The notes under the pieces are model-generated. The model had not been told where the DNA came from and ran no database searches. It saw only the letters and a program-made list of their open reading frames with translations. Positions 1 to 7,872 of a stretch of 64,000 nt of DNA are shown here, one piece after another; within the stretch, counting starts at the first letter, position 1, and each line of letters starts with the position of its first letter. The position numbers and the translations under genes are program-made. The stretch spans positions 310,001 through 374,000 of the forward strand of contig CAVUIW010000027.1 in assembly GCA_963741525.1 (NCBI GenBank). Direction: 5' to 3'. This stretch comes from JANNSX01 sp963741525. Its GTDB lineage: Bacteria > Pseudomonadota > Alphaproteobacteria > Rhizobiales > Hyphomicrobiaceae.

Positions 1-1
1 C

Positions 2-442
2 GACATCGCCGAGGACAAGCTGAAGCTCGCCAAGAAACTCGGCGCGGAGTTGCTGGTCAATGCCAAGGACAAGGAGCCCGGCCCGGAAATCCAGAAAGCC
101 ATCGGCGGCACGCACGCAGCCCTCGTCACGGCTGTCTCGCCGCGCGCCTTCGAGCAATCGATGACGGTGCTCCGACCCGCCGGCACGGTCGTGTTCATTG
201 GGCTCCCCGGCGGCGACAAGGATGCGATCCGCGCCTCGATCGCGGGGCTGGTCAACACGGAGCTGACGGTTCGCGGCTCCAATATCGGCACGCGCCTCGA
301 TCTGGAGGAGGCGATCGATTTCGCGACGCGCGGCTTGGTGTACTCGATCAACGAGCGCCAGCCGCTCGAGAAGATCAACGAGGTGTTCGAGCGCATGCGC
401 GCGGGCAAGATCACCGGCCGCGTCGTGCTGGAGCTCGGCTGA
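2..442 (+). CDS. Zinc-type alcohol dehydrogenase, C-terminal part (partial)
   Basis: The reading frame is open from the window edge, so the N-terminal catalytic zinc domain lies outside. The visible 146 residues match the end of the Rossmann domain and the C-terminus of medium-chain alcohol dehydrogenases: AKKLGAE, a segment ending VVFIGLPGG, VRGSNIGTR, then INEVFERMRAGKITGRVVLELG. The family oxidises alcohols to aldehydes with NAD(P). The stop is one base before the next start, so it probably belongs to the same operon as the nitronate monooxygenase and nitrile hydratase genes. Substrate cannot be read from this fragment. Confidence 0.85.
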   Translation, partial: DIAEDKLKLAKKLGAELLVNAKDKEPGPEIQKAIGGTHAALVTAVSPRAFEQSMTVLRPAGTVVFIGLPGGDKDAIRASIAGLVNTELTVRGSNIGTRLDLEEAIDFATRGLVYSINERQPLEKINEVFERMRAGKITGRVVLELG

Positions 443-443
443 C

Positions 444-1424
444 ATGCAAACCCGGCTGACCAGACGCCTCGGCCTCAAGCACCCGATCGTCCAGGCCCCG
501 ATCGGGGCGACGCCAAAGCTTGCGGCGGCGGTCGCGAATGCCGGCGGCCTCGGCATGCTCGGCATCTCCTGGACGCCCGCGGGAATGCTCGGCTCGATGA
601 TCGCCGAGACGCGGGGACTGACGACCAGCCCCATCGCCATCAACCTCGTCGTGCAGTGGGACCAAGAGGAACGGCTCGAAGCGGCGCTCGGAGCGGGCAT
701 CAAGCTCGTCTCCTTCTTCTGGGGCGATCCCGCGCCCTACCTCGACCGGTGCAAGGCGGTCGGCGCCACGACCATGATGACGGTCGGCAGCGCCGAAGAG
801 GCCAAGCGCGCGATAGATCAGGGCATCGACATCATCGTCGCGCAAGGCGTCGAGGCGGGCGGTCACGTCTGGGGCACGGTCGGCAGCATGACGTTGATCC
901 CGGCCGTACGCGACGCGGTCGGAGCTCAGGTGCCGGTCATCGCGGCGGGTGGCTTCGCCGACGGGCGGGGACTTGCCGCCGCTCTCTGCCTCGGCGCCGA
1001 CGGGGTCTGGCTCGGCACGCGGTTCGTTGCCGCCGAGGAGTCGGATACGCATCCCGATTATCGGGCGGCCATCGTCAAGGCCGGCGAGACCGATACGATC
1101 CATACGACCCTGTTCGACCTCGACTGGCCGAACGCGCCGCACCGGGCCATCGTCAACTCGACGGTGAAACGCTGGCGGGCGGCTGGCCAGCCGGGCTTGC
1201 GGCCCGGTGAAGGCGAGGTGATCGCCCGCCATGCCGACGGGCAGATGGTCAAGCGCTACTCCGACGATTCGCCCAAAGGCGGCCTCACCGGAGACATCGA
1301 GGCTATGTGCCTCTATGCTGGGGAAAGCGCCGGGCTGGTTCACGGGGTCGAGCCGGCGGGAGAAATCGTCGAGCGGATCGTGGCGGAGGCTGAGGCCATC
1401 CTCGCGCGCGGCACTCAAGGATAG
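444..1424 (+). CDS. Nitronate monooxygenase (2-nitropropane dioxygenase family)
   Basis: A 326-residue FMN-dependent TIM-barrel protein. The N-terminus (LGLKHPIVQAPIG) and the QGVEAGGHVWGT segment with its conserved His near residue 140, followed by VIAAGGFADGRGLAAALCLGADGVWLGTRF, are hallmarks of the NMO/2-nitropropane dioxygenase family. Members oxidise alkyl nitronates to carbonyl compounds plus nitrite. It starts 2 bases after the dehydrogenase stop and ends 11 bases before the nitrile hydratase alpha start. The context suggests catabolism of organic nitrogen compounds, but a housekeeping detoxification role is equally possible. Confidence 0.9.
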   Translation: MQTRLTRRLGLKHPIVQAPIGATPKLAAAVANAGGLGMLGISWTPAGMLGSMIAETRGLTTSPIAINLVVQWDQEERLEAALGAGIKLVSFFWGDPAPYLDRCKAVGATTMMTVGSAEEAKRAIDQGIDIIVAQGVEAGGHVWGTVGSMTLIPAVRDAVGAQVPVIAAGGFADGRGLAAALCLGADGVWLGTRFVAAEESDTHPDYRAAIVKAGETDTIHTTLFDLDWPNAPHRAIVNSTVKRWRAAGQPGLRPGEGEVIARHADGQMVKRYSDDSPKGGLTGDIEAMCLYAGESAGLVHGVEPAGEIVERIVAEAEAILARGTQG

Positions 1425-1434
1425 GGAGCATCTC

Positions 1435-2085
1435 ATGTCAGGCGGCCACGGACACGACCACGATCATCACGACCATGATCACGACCACCATCATCACCAC
1501 GGTCACGATCATGACGAGGAGGAGAAGGGCGTCGCGCTCCGCGTCAAGGCACTGGAGAAGGTGCTGACCGCCAAGGGCATTGTCGATCCGGCGGCGCTCG
1601 ATGTGTTCGTCGAGACCTACGAGACGAAGATCGGCCCCCGCAATGGCGCGCGCGTCGTCGCCAAGGCCTGGACGGATGCGGCCTACAAGCAGCGCCTGCT
1701 GGAAAACGCGACGGCCGCCATCGCCGAGCTTGGTTTTTCCGGCCTCCAGGGCGAGCACATGGTCGTCGTCGAAAATACGCCCCAGCAACACAACCTCGTC
1801 ACCTGCACGCTCTGCTCCTGCTATCCCTGGCCGGTGCTCGGCCTGCCGCCCGTCTGGTACAAGAGTTCGGCCTATCGCGCCCGCTCGATCCGCGAGCCGC
1901 GCAAGGTGCTGGAAGAATTCGGCGTGACGCTCCCAGAGGGCAAATCCGTGCGCGTCTGGGATTCCAACGCCGACCTGCGCTACATGGTGCTGCCCGAGCG
2001 CCCTGCCGGCACGGACGGATTGAGCGAGGAAAAGCTCGCCGACCTCGTCACCCGCAACGGCATGATCGGTACGGGATTGGTGTGA
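1435..2085 (+). CDS. nthA: Nitrile hydratase alpha subunit, cobalt type, His/Asp-rich N-terminus
   Basis: Nitrile hydratase converts nitriles to amides; the alpha subunit carries the metal. The metal-claw motif C-T-L-C-S-C lies at residues 124-129. Thr at the second position is the signature of Co(III) enzymes, whereas Fe enzymes have Ser. The conserved follow-on segment YPWPVLGLPPVWYKS is present. The first about 27 residues contain 14 His interleaved with Asp, like the metal-storage tails of UreE or HypB, which is not part of the catalytic fold. ATG at 1435 follows a GGGAG-like site. Length is 216 residues, close to the usual 200-215 plus the tail. It is followed by three beta genes. Confidence 0.95.
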   Translation: MSGGHGHDHDHHDHDHDHHHHHGHDHDEEEKGVALRVKALEKVLTAKGIVDPAALDVFVETYETKIGPRNGARVVAKAWTDAAYKQRLLENATAAIAELGFSGLQGEHMVVVENTPQQHNLVTCTLCSCYPWPVLGLPPVWYKSSAYRARSIREPRKVLEEFGVTLPEGKSVRVWDSNADLRYMVLPERPAGTDGLSEEKLADLVTRNGMIGTGLV

Positions 2086-2094
2086 GCTGATCGC

Positions 2095-2754
2095 ATGTAC
2101 GGCATTCACGACATGGGCGGCATGCACGGATTCGGCCGGATCATCGAGGAGATGGACGAGCCGGTCTTTCACGCTGCGTGGGAGGGCCGGGTCTATGCGA
2201 TGGCGAGCGCCGTACCATTCGGCGCGCTCTTCGGCCCCGGCCAATTCCGCCCCGGCATCGAGCGTATTCCACCCGGGCGCTATCTATCGGCGAGCTACTA
2301 CGAGAAATGGCTCGATATGCTGACGGGCCTGCTGATCGAGCACGGCTGCGTGACTGAGGCCGAACTCGCCGATCCGGCGAGCGTGACGGTCGCGCCGCCT
2401 CATCCCAAGGCCATGAAACCAGAGCAGGTGCAGCCCGAAATTTTCGGAGGCTTCCCGCAGTCCCGGCCATCCGGCGGCCTGACCCGGCGCTTCGAGGCGG
2501 GCGATCGGGTCATGACGAAGCGCCATGTATCTGCCAGCCACACGCGGCTCCCCCGATACGCCCGCGATCAGCCCGGCCGCGTCCTGGAGGTGAGGGGCGC
2601 CTTTCTCGTCTACGACCGGGTAAGCACCGGCGATCCGACGCCTGACATCCTCTATACCGTCGTCTTCGCGGCATCCGACATCTGGGGCCCGGAAGCCGAT
2701 CCGCGCGACTCGCTCACACTCGATCTGTGGGACTGCCATCTGGAGCCTGGCTAA
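2095..2754 (+). CDS. nthB: Nitrile hydratase beta subunit, copy 1
   Basis: A 219-residue full-length beta subunit. It shows the family N-terminus (IHDMGGMHGFGRI), the central ERIPPGRYLSASYYEKWL segment carrying a conserved Arg, and the C-terminal SH3-like barrel beginning near HTRLPRYARDQPGRV. In studied enzymes, beta arginines in these two segments contact the oxidised alpha cysteines, and both segments are intact here. It starts 9 bases after nthA and its stop codon overlaps the next start by one base. Confidence 0.95.
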   Translation: MYGIHDMGGMHGFGRIIEEMDEPVFHAAWEGRVYAMASAVPFGALFGPGQFRPGIERIPPGRYLSASYYEKWLDMLTGLLIEHGCVTEAELADPASVTVAPPHPKAMKPEQVQPEIFGGFPQSRPSGGLTRRFEAGDRVMTKRHVSASHTRLPRYARDQPGRVLEVRGAFLVYDRVSTGDPTPDILYTVVFAASDIWGPEADPRDSLTLDLWDCHLEPG

Positions 2755-3413
2755 TGGACACTATTCACGACATGGGCGGCCTACACGGATTCGGCCGGGT
2801 GGAACTCGAGGACAATGAGCCTGTCTTCCACGCCGAGTGGGAGAAGCGCGTCTTCGCCATGACCATGGCGGTGCCGTTCGCTGTCGTCTTTGGCGACGAT
2901 CAGTTCCGGCCGGCCATCGAGCGCATCGCACCGGATCGGTATCTGTCGATCAGCTATTACCACAAATGGCTCGACGCACTGACCGGGCTGCTGCTCGCGC
3001 GAGGCGCCATCACGGAGGCCGAGCTTCAGAACCCGGACAGCGTCGCTCGGGCGCCGCTTGATCCGAATGCAGCGCGACCCGGCGTCGTCGTGCCCGCGAT
3101 CTTCGGCGGCGCCTCGCAGAGCCGGCCGGATGCGGGTTTGGCCAAGCGCTTCAAAGTGGGCGATCGGATCATCACCAAGCGCCACGGCGCTGCCGGCCAC
3201 ACGCGGCTGCCGCGCTATGCGCGTGGCAAGGCGGGCCGAATCGAGGCCGTCCATGGTGCGTTCCTCGTCGCGGATTTGAACACGCACGGCGATCAGACCC
3301 CGGAGATGCTCTACACGGTGGTGTTCCAGGCGCACGACATCTGGGGGTCCGAGGCACGCATGGGCGACACACTCACCCTCGATCTCTGGGATCGCTACTT
3401 GGAACCCGCCTGA
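2754..3413 (+). CDS. nthB2: Nitrile hydratase beta subunit, copy 2
   Basis: A second full-length beta subunit of 219 residues. It has its own IHDMGGLHGFGRV N-terminus, ERIAPDRYLSISYYHKWL centre and HTRLPRYARGKAGRI barrel segment. The start is the ATG at 2754, overlapping copy 1's TAA by one base; a longer upstream reading would invade copy 1. Copies 1 and 2 are clearly alignable throughout but diverged, so this is an old tandem duplication and not an assembly duplicate. It probably assembles with the single alpha subunit, possibly as an alternative partner. Confidence 0.93.
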   Translation: MDTIHDMGGLHGFGRVELEDNEPVFHAEWEKRVFAMTMAVPFAVVFGDDQFRPAIERIAPDRYLSISYYHKWLDALTGLLLARGAITEAELQNPDSVARAPLDPNAARPGVVVPAIFGGASQSRPDAGLAKRFKVGDRIITKRHGAAGHTRLPRYARGKAGRIEAVHGAFLVADLNTHGDQTPEMLYTVVFQAHDIWGSEARMGDTLTLDLWDRYLEPA

Positions 3414-4081
3414 TGGATGGCGTGCACGACATGGGAGGCTTGAAAGGCTTCGGCCCGATCGCCGACGAGCCGGAGACCATGGGCTTTCACGCCGAATGGC
3501 ATGGCCGCATGTTCGCGCTTTCACGCGTCGTACGCACAGCGCTGCCCTTCGGCGGTGATCATGTTCGCCAAGCGATCGAGCGCATGGAGCCCGGTCACTA
3601 CCTTACCGCGAGCTACTATGAGAAGTGGCTCGAGGGAAATATCGCCTGCTTGAAAGCAGTTGGAGTCGTCACCGACGCGGAGCTGGCGGGCGGAGCGCCG
3701 CAGCCGCTTCCCGCAAAGCTCGGCACGCCGAAGCCCATGTCCGCCGAGGTGGCGCCCGGTTTCATCTTCGGTGGCATGACAGCGAACCGGAAGCCGCCCA
3801 ATACACCGCCGCGCTTTGCCGTTGGCACGCGTGTTCGCACGATTGCCCACGGCATTCCCGGCCATACCCGCCTGCCGAGATACGCGCGTGACAAGCAGGG
3901 CGTGATCGAAGCCTTCTATGGCGCCTTCGTGCTGGCCGATGCCAATGCCGCGGGCCAGCCCCGCACCGAATGGACCTACCGCATCGACTTCCGCGCGCGC
4001 GAGCTCTGGGGCGAGGAAGCGGTGGAGGGCGACAGCGTCACGCTCGATGTCTGGGAAAGCTATCTGGAGAAGACGCCATGA
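3413..4081 (+). CDS. nthB3: Nitrile hydratase beta subunit, copy 3 (most divergent)
   Basis: A third beta-type subunit of 222 residues, one-base overlap with copy 2. The N-terminus is VHDMGGLKGFGPI, the centre ERMEPGHYLTASYYEKWL and the barrel HTRLPRYARDKQGVI. It keeps the Arg-bearing motifs but lacks several residues shared by copies 1 and 2, and has a longer basic linker around residues 120-145. The stop overlaps the activator start in an ATGA junction. Thiocyanate hydrolase also has three subunits, but there two of them are half-beta proteins; all three here are full length. Confidence 0.92.
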   Translation: MDGVHDMGGLKGFGPIADEPETMGFHAEWHGRMFALSRVVRTALPFGGDHVRQAIERMEPGHYLTASYYEKWLEGNIACLKAVGVVTDAELAGGAPQPLPAKLGTPKPMSAEVAPGFIFGGMTANRKPPNTPPRFAVGTRVRTIAHGIPGHTRLPRYARDKQGVIEAFYGAFVLADANAAGQPRTEWTYRIDFRARELWGEEAVEGDSVTLDVWESYLEKTP

Positions 4082-4428
4082 GCCTCAGCACCGACGACGT
4101 CGCCAAACGCGTCGCCTGTCTCCCGGCGGGCCTCGACATTCCGAAGAATGCCGAAGGGCCCGTCTTCGTCGAGCCCTGGGAGGCCCGCGCCTTCGCCATG
4201 GTGATCGACCTCAACCAGCGCGGCCTGTTCGCCTGGAAAGATTTCCAGTCCCTGCTTGTCGAGGAGATCGCCAAGAGCGAGCGTGAAGGTCTCGGCCGGC
4301 CCTACTACACGAACTGGCTCATCGCCGCCGAGCGCCTGTTCGAGAAGCTCGGTTTGGCCCAACGCGAAGAGACCGACGCCGAGATGGAGAAACTCCGTCC
4401 CGACGACCGGACGGTGAGATTGCGGTAA
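4078..4428 (+). CDS. Nitrile hydratase accessory/activator protein (P14K-like)
   Basis: A 116-residue protein that resembles the N-terminal half of the beta subunit, with WEARAFAMVIDLNQRGLFAWKDF and YYTNWLIAAERLFEKLGL. This is the pattern of nitrile hydratase activators (P14K, nitrile_acc), which form complexes with apo-alpha and deliver cobalt by subunit swapping. ATG at 4078 overlaps the copy 3 stop. It is the last gene of the operon; a strong hairpin follows at 4611-4644. Confidence 0.9.
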   Translation: MSLSTDDVAKRVACLPAGLDIPKNAEGPVFVEPWEARAFAMVIDLNQRGLFAWKDFQSLLVEEIAKSEREGLGRPYYTNWLIAAERLFEKLGLAQREETDAEMEKLRPDDRTVRLR

Positions 4429-4610
4429 CAAAGGTACCTGGCACGCCGCCTCTTGCCGGTGATCTTGGCAACGATATCCCTCATGGCATGCCACCCGTGG
4501 AGCGAACGCCGCTCGCATCACTCCGAGCGGGCATTAACGGTTAACGCCGATATCCCGGAAAACTAATCCCCGCACTTCTCCACGGCCTCACAATCGGCGC
4601 CAGACCGTAT

Positions 4611-4644
4611 CGCGGCCGGCATCGCTCGAGAGATGCCGGCCGCG
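4611..4644. terminator. Perfect 13-bp hairpin between convergent operons
   Basis: CGCGGCCGGCATC pairs with GATGCCGGCCGCG across an 8-base loop. It sits in the 290-base gap between the nitrile hydratase operon and the convergent permease gene. There is no U-tract on either side, so it may act as a bidirectional hairpin barrier and not as a classic intrinsic terminator. Confidence 0.5.
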
Positions 4645-4718
4645 GCACCAAGTCCGCGCTCGGGTCCGGACCCGGGCGCCGCTCTTTGACATTGTGAATT
4701 AGCCCTGGCGGGAGGCGG

Positions 4719-5354
4719 CTATGCCGCCGCTCCGATGAGCAGCATTTCGACCTGCTCGAAGAGGAAGGCAGCACCTATGCCGGCGACGAGCGCGCCAGCT
4801 AGCCGCGTGCTGATGGTGTCCGGGGTCGCCGCATTCCAGATGACGCGGACGAGGCCCGTCACGGCGAGCGCAACCACGAGCTGGATCGTCGCGAAGCCGA
4901 TCAGGTAGGCGGCGAGCGGCGGCTGGGCGGCGCCCAGAATGCTCTCGCCATAGGCAAAGCCGTGGAACAGGCCGGCGACGATGAAGAGCACGCCGTAGGA
5001 CGAGCCGGCGACCCTTCGCCCGGATAGCACGAGCGCGCCGAGCAGCACGACGGACGCCGCCACGACGATCTCGGCCAGGGGCAACGTCACGCCGTAGACG
5101 TTGAGCAGGCAACCGGCGATGGTCGCGGCAACGAAGCCGAGGACGGCCGTCAACGCGCTCGGCAGGAAGGCCGCGGCGATGCCGGCGCCCAGGAGGAAAG
5201 CGGCATGGTCGAGACCGATCAGGGGATGGCCGAGGCCGGAGAGAAGTCCCTCCAACACGGAACTCGGCAACGATCCGCCCATCGGGTGATGGGCGAGGGC
5301 AGGCGACGCTGCTCCAAGCGCGGCGGCCAGAAACGCGAAGAGACGCAAGACCAT
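4719..5354 (-). CDS. hupE: HupE/UreJ family metal permease (nickel/cobalt)
   Basis: A 211-residue polytopic membrane protein with a signal-like N-terminus (LFAFLAAALGAASPALAHH), His residues at the predicted mature end, and the family motif HPLIGLDH followed by alternating hydrophobic helices to the C-terminus. HupE/UreJ proteins import Ni or Co. ATG at 5354 is preferred because the upstream extension has no membrane character. It converges on a Co-type nitrile hydratase operon, so cobalt import is the contextual inference. No cobalamin riboswitch or NikR-like operator was recognised upstream. Confidence 0.85.
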   Translation of the reverse strand: MVLRLFAFLAAALGAASPALAHHPMGGSLPSSVLEGLLSGLGHPLIGLDHAAFLLGAGIAAAFLPSALTAVLGFVAATIAGCLLNVYGVTLPLAEIVVAASVVLLGALVLSGRRVAGSSYGVLFIVAGLFHGFAYGESILGAAQPPLAAYLIGFATIQLVVALAVTGLVRVIWNAATPDTISTRLAGALVAGIGAAFLFEQVEMLLIGAAA

Positions 5355-5445
5355 GGCGCTACCACCCGCATGGCTATTCAACACACCATCAACGCCCCTG
5401 AAGGGCATCATACAGAACATTGACCGGCCGGGAAGCGGAAACTGT

Positions 5446-7116
5446 TCAGCGCGCGTAGCCGCCCGAAGCCATGAACGCCTGCAGGCCATCGAACAGGCTC
5501 TGGTCGGCGATGAGGCGGGGCACCTTGTGCTGTCCGCCGAGCTTGCCGCGGCTCTTCATCCAGGCGGCATAGCCACCGGGCTTTACCACGCAAATCTCAG
5601 GGCTCCGCATGCCCAGGCCCGTGGCGCGGCGGCGCTGGTAGTCCTCGTTGAGGGCGACGAGCCGCGCGTCGATGAGATCGCGGAAGCGGTCAAGGGCGGG
5701 CCCAGCAACGGCTTGATCGGCGAACTCGACATAGTAGCGGTGCGTGCCCACGCTCTCGCCGGCCTTGGGCCAGACCGCGCCGACCGACCACTCGGAGATA
5801 TCCGCGCCGATCGCCTCGGCGGCCTTGCCGACGGCATCCTCGACTTCCTCGGCGATCAGATGCTCGCCGAAGGCGCTGAGATAATACTTCGTCCGCCCAG
5901 TGACCACGATGCGCGGCGGGCGTGTCTCGAGGAAGCGCACGGTGTCACCGATGATATAGGACCAGTGGCCGGCGCAGGATGTCAGCACCAAGGCATATTC
6001 GACGCCCGCCACCACATTGCCGATCCAGTGGCGCGTGGGCTTCGGACTGCCGAGTTCCGCCTTCGGCACGAACTCGTAGAAGATGCCGCTGTGGGTCATC
6101 AGCCTCAAGCCTTCGCCGTCGCCGCGATCGGCGCTGGCGAAGAAGCCCTCGCTCGCCGCGTAGAGTTCGCGCGTCTCGGCGGGGCGGCCCGACAGCAGCT
6201 CGCGGAAGCGCTGGCGGTAGGGAGCAAAGCTCATGCCGCCGTGGAAGATCACCTCGAGGTTGGGCCAGATGTCGGCGAGCGTGCGCGCGCCGGGGCGCAA
6301 CTGAAAGCAGCGCTCGAAGAACACGAGCAGCCAGTTCGGCAGCCCGATCATGGCGCGAATGTCCTCCTTGAGGGCCGCGCGCGAGAGGCGGTCGATCTTC
6401 TCCTCCCAGTTGGCGATGAGCGCGAGATCGGGCGGCGGGAAGAGCCAGGGGCGCGCATAGAACGGCGCCTCTTTGACCTCGATGCCGCTCATGTCGCCGG
6501 AGCCGATGCCGGCCGCTTCCTCGGTGATGTCGGTCGAGCCACCGATCAAGAAAATCTTGCCGAAGAAAACGCGGTCGCGCACGACATTGTTGTAGTGATG
6601 CACGAACAGATCGCCGATGGCGTTCGAGTTGGCATCCATCAGTGCGCGCGTCATCGGGATGTACTTGTTCGTCCCCGTCGTTGTGCCCGAGCTCATGGCG
6701 AAAAAAGGATAGACGCCCGGCCAGGTGATGTTGTCGATCCTGGGGAAATGCGGCTGCCAATACTCGCGCCAGAAATCGTCGTGAGTTCTGAGCGGCACGC
6801 GGGACTGGTAGTCCTCGACAGTGCGGATCGAGGCGAAGCCGTGGTCGCGGCCAAAGCGCGTATTGGCCGCCTTGGCGACGAGCTTCCTCAGCATGCGCCG
6901 CTGGCTCGCCTCGACATCCTCGTGGGCCAGGCGGGCCAAACGCAGGCGGGCGTAGATCTTGAGGCCCTTGTCGAAGGGATGCATGAGGGGCGAGTAGTGC
7001 GGGCTCGCAGGCTCCCAGCCGCGCTCGCCGATCTGGGTCGCGTGCCTCAGTCCCCCGCGCGCGGGCGAGGAGCCGACGCGGTCGGCGGCGCTCGCGGCCG
7101 GTTTGGGGAACTGCAT
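5446..7116 (-). CDS. GH3 family acyl-adenylating protein
   Basis: A 556-residue member of the GH3 branch of the ANL superfamily, best known from plant hormone-amino acid conjugases. Visible motifs are the nucleotide-binding loop SSGTTTGTNKYIP, the YAASEGFF segment, and SCAGHWSYIIGDTVRF. The ATG at 7116 has a GGAG nine bases upstream; the inner Met at 6984 has none. Bacterial members activate carboxylates and probably form amides, but the substrate is unknown. The permease gene follows 91 bases downstream on the same strand. Confidence 0.88.
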   Translation of the reverse strand: MQFPKPAASAADRVGSSPARGGLRHATQIGERGWEPASPHYSPLMHPFDKGLKIYARLRLARLAHEDVEASQRRMLRKLVAKAANTRFGRDHGFASIRTVEDYQSRVPLRTHDDFWREYWQPHFPRIDNITWPGVYPFFAMSSGTTTGTNKYIPMTRALMDANSNAIGDLFVHHYNNVVRDRVFFGKIFLIGGSTDITEEAAGIGSGDMSGIEVKEAPFYARPWLFPPPDLALIANWEEKIDRLSRAALKEDIRAMIGLPNWLLVFFERCFQLRPGARTLADIWPNLEVIFHGGMSFAPYRQRFRELLSGRPAETRELYAASEGFFASADRGDGEGLRLMTHSGIFYEFVPKAELGSPKPTRHWIGNVVAGVEYALVLTSCAGHWSYIIGDTVRFLETRPPRIVVTGRTKYYLSAFGEHLIAEEVEDAVGKAAEAIGADISEWSVGAVWPKAGESVGTHRYYVEFADQAVAGPALDRFRDLIDARLVALNEDYQRRRATGLGMRSPEICVVKPGGYAAWMKSRGKLGGQHKVPRLIADQSLFDGLQAFMASGGYAR

Positions 7117-7296
7117 GCGATGCTACTCCATACGACATACGACGGCGCGGCCATGCCTGTGGCCGCACCCTTCCTGCATCTAGAGCAATCACGCCGTCCG
7201 CCACAGTTAATTGACGGCGCGAGGTAAATGCAGCCCCCGGCGGCATTCCATCGCAGGGAGTGGTGTTAGCTGTTCGTTAACCGAAGCGGCGCGAGC

Positions 7297-7809
7297 ATGG
7301 CCTCGCAGGCTCCGACCACGGCGCCCCTTATGCCCCTTCCGCTCACATCGACCTTGAACGATACCCAGAACGACACGGGTCGCACCGCCTATTGCGGACC
7401 GACGGTCGTCTCGGCCATCACGGGCTTCTCCGTCGCCAGCGTCGAGGCGGCGATCCACACCCATCGTGATGGCGAGGACCTGCGGCGACGCATGATCAAG
7501 GGCACGACCGCCGCCGATGTCGGCGCGGCGCTATCGATGTACGGATACGAAATGCGGGCGGCCGGAACTTTCACCCATCTCGAGTCCAAGCAGCGCCCGA
7601 CGGTTTGGCAGTGGATGCAGCGGCCGAGGAGCGCCTTCACCTACTACCTCCTCGGCATCAGGGCCGGCCGCACCGGTCATTGGATCGTCGTCAAGGGCGC
7701 CAAGCTGCTCGATACCTACACCGGCGGCACGTGGGAGTTCGTGGCAACGGGCCCCCATCGTGGTGCGCGCATCGAGGAGATCTACGAGGTGAGGCGCACG
7801 CTTCCTTGA
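7297..7809 (+). CDS. Small papain-like (C39-type fold) protein
   Basis: A 170-residue protein of unknown role. A Cys in TAYCGPTVVSAITG (residue 33), a His in GHWIVVKGAK (about 128) and an Asp in LLDTYTGG (about 139) occur in the order of a papain-like Cys-His-Asp triad. The YCGP...GHW...D layout recalls C39-like peptidases and transglutaminase-type domains. No signal peptide or partner exporter is seen. It is divergent from the GH3 gene with about 180 bases between them. Confidence 0.6.
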   Translation: MASQAPTTAPLMPLPLTSTLNDTQNDTGRTAYCGPTVVSAITGFSVASVEAAIHTHRDGEDLRRRMIKGTTAADVGAALSMYGYEMRAAGTFTHLESKQRPTVWQWMQRPRSAFTYYLLGIRAGRTGHWIVVKGAKLLDTYTGGTWEFVATGPHRGARIEEIYEVRRTLP

Positions 7810-7872
7810 CGGGCTGATCGGGTGAGGCGACGCTGACCACACGTCATGCTGAACCTACAAGTTGCGCGCCAA

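Noticed and set aside
2754..4081. Reading beta copies 2 and 3 as thiocyanate hydrolase subunits
   Set aside because: Thiocyanate hydrolase alpha and beta correspond to halves of the nitrile hydratase beta subunit. Both genes here are full length, with both N- and C-terminal motifs.
5355..5445. A cobalamin riboswitch or nickel operator before the HupE-like permease
   Set aside because: The 91-base region lacks the conserved B12-box and has no NikR-type palindrome that I can see.
5353..7227. A long plus-strand open frame of 624 codons over the GH3 gene
   Set aside because: It is antisense to a well-supported GH3 protein with clear motifs; the frame is open only because high-GC DNA lacks stops in that phase. 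The same applies to the long frames at 17182-18744, 31429-32949 and 62483-64000.
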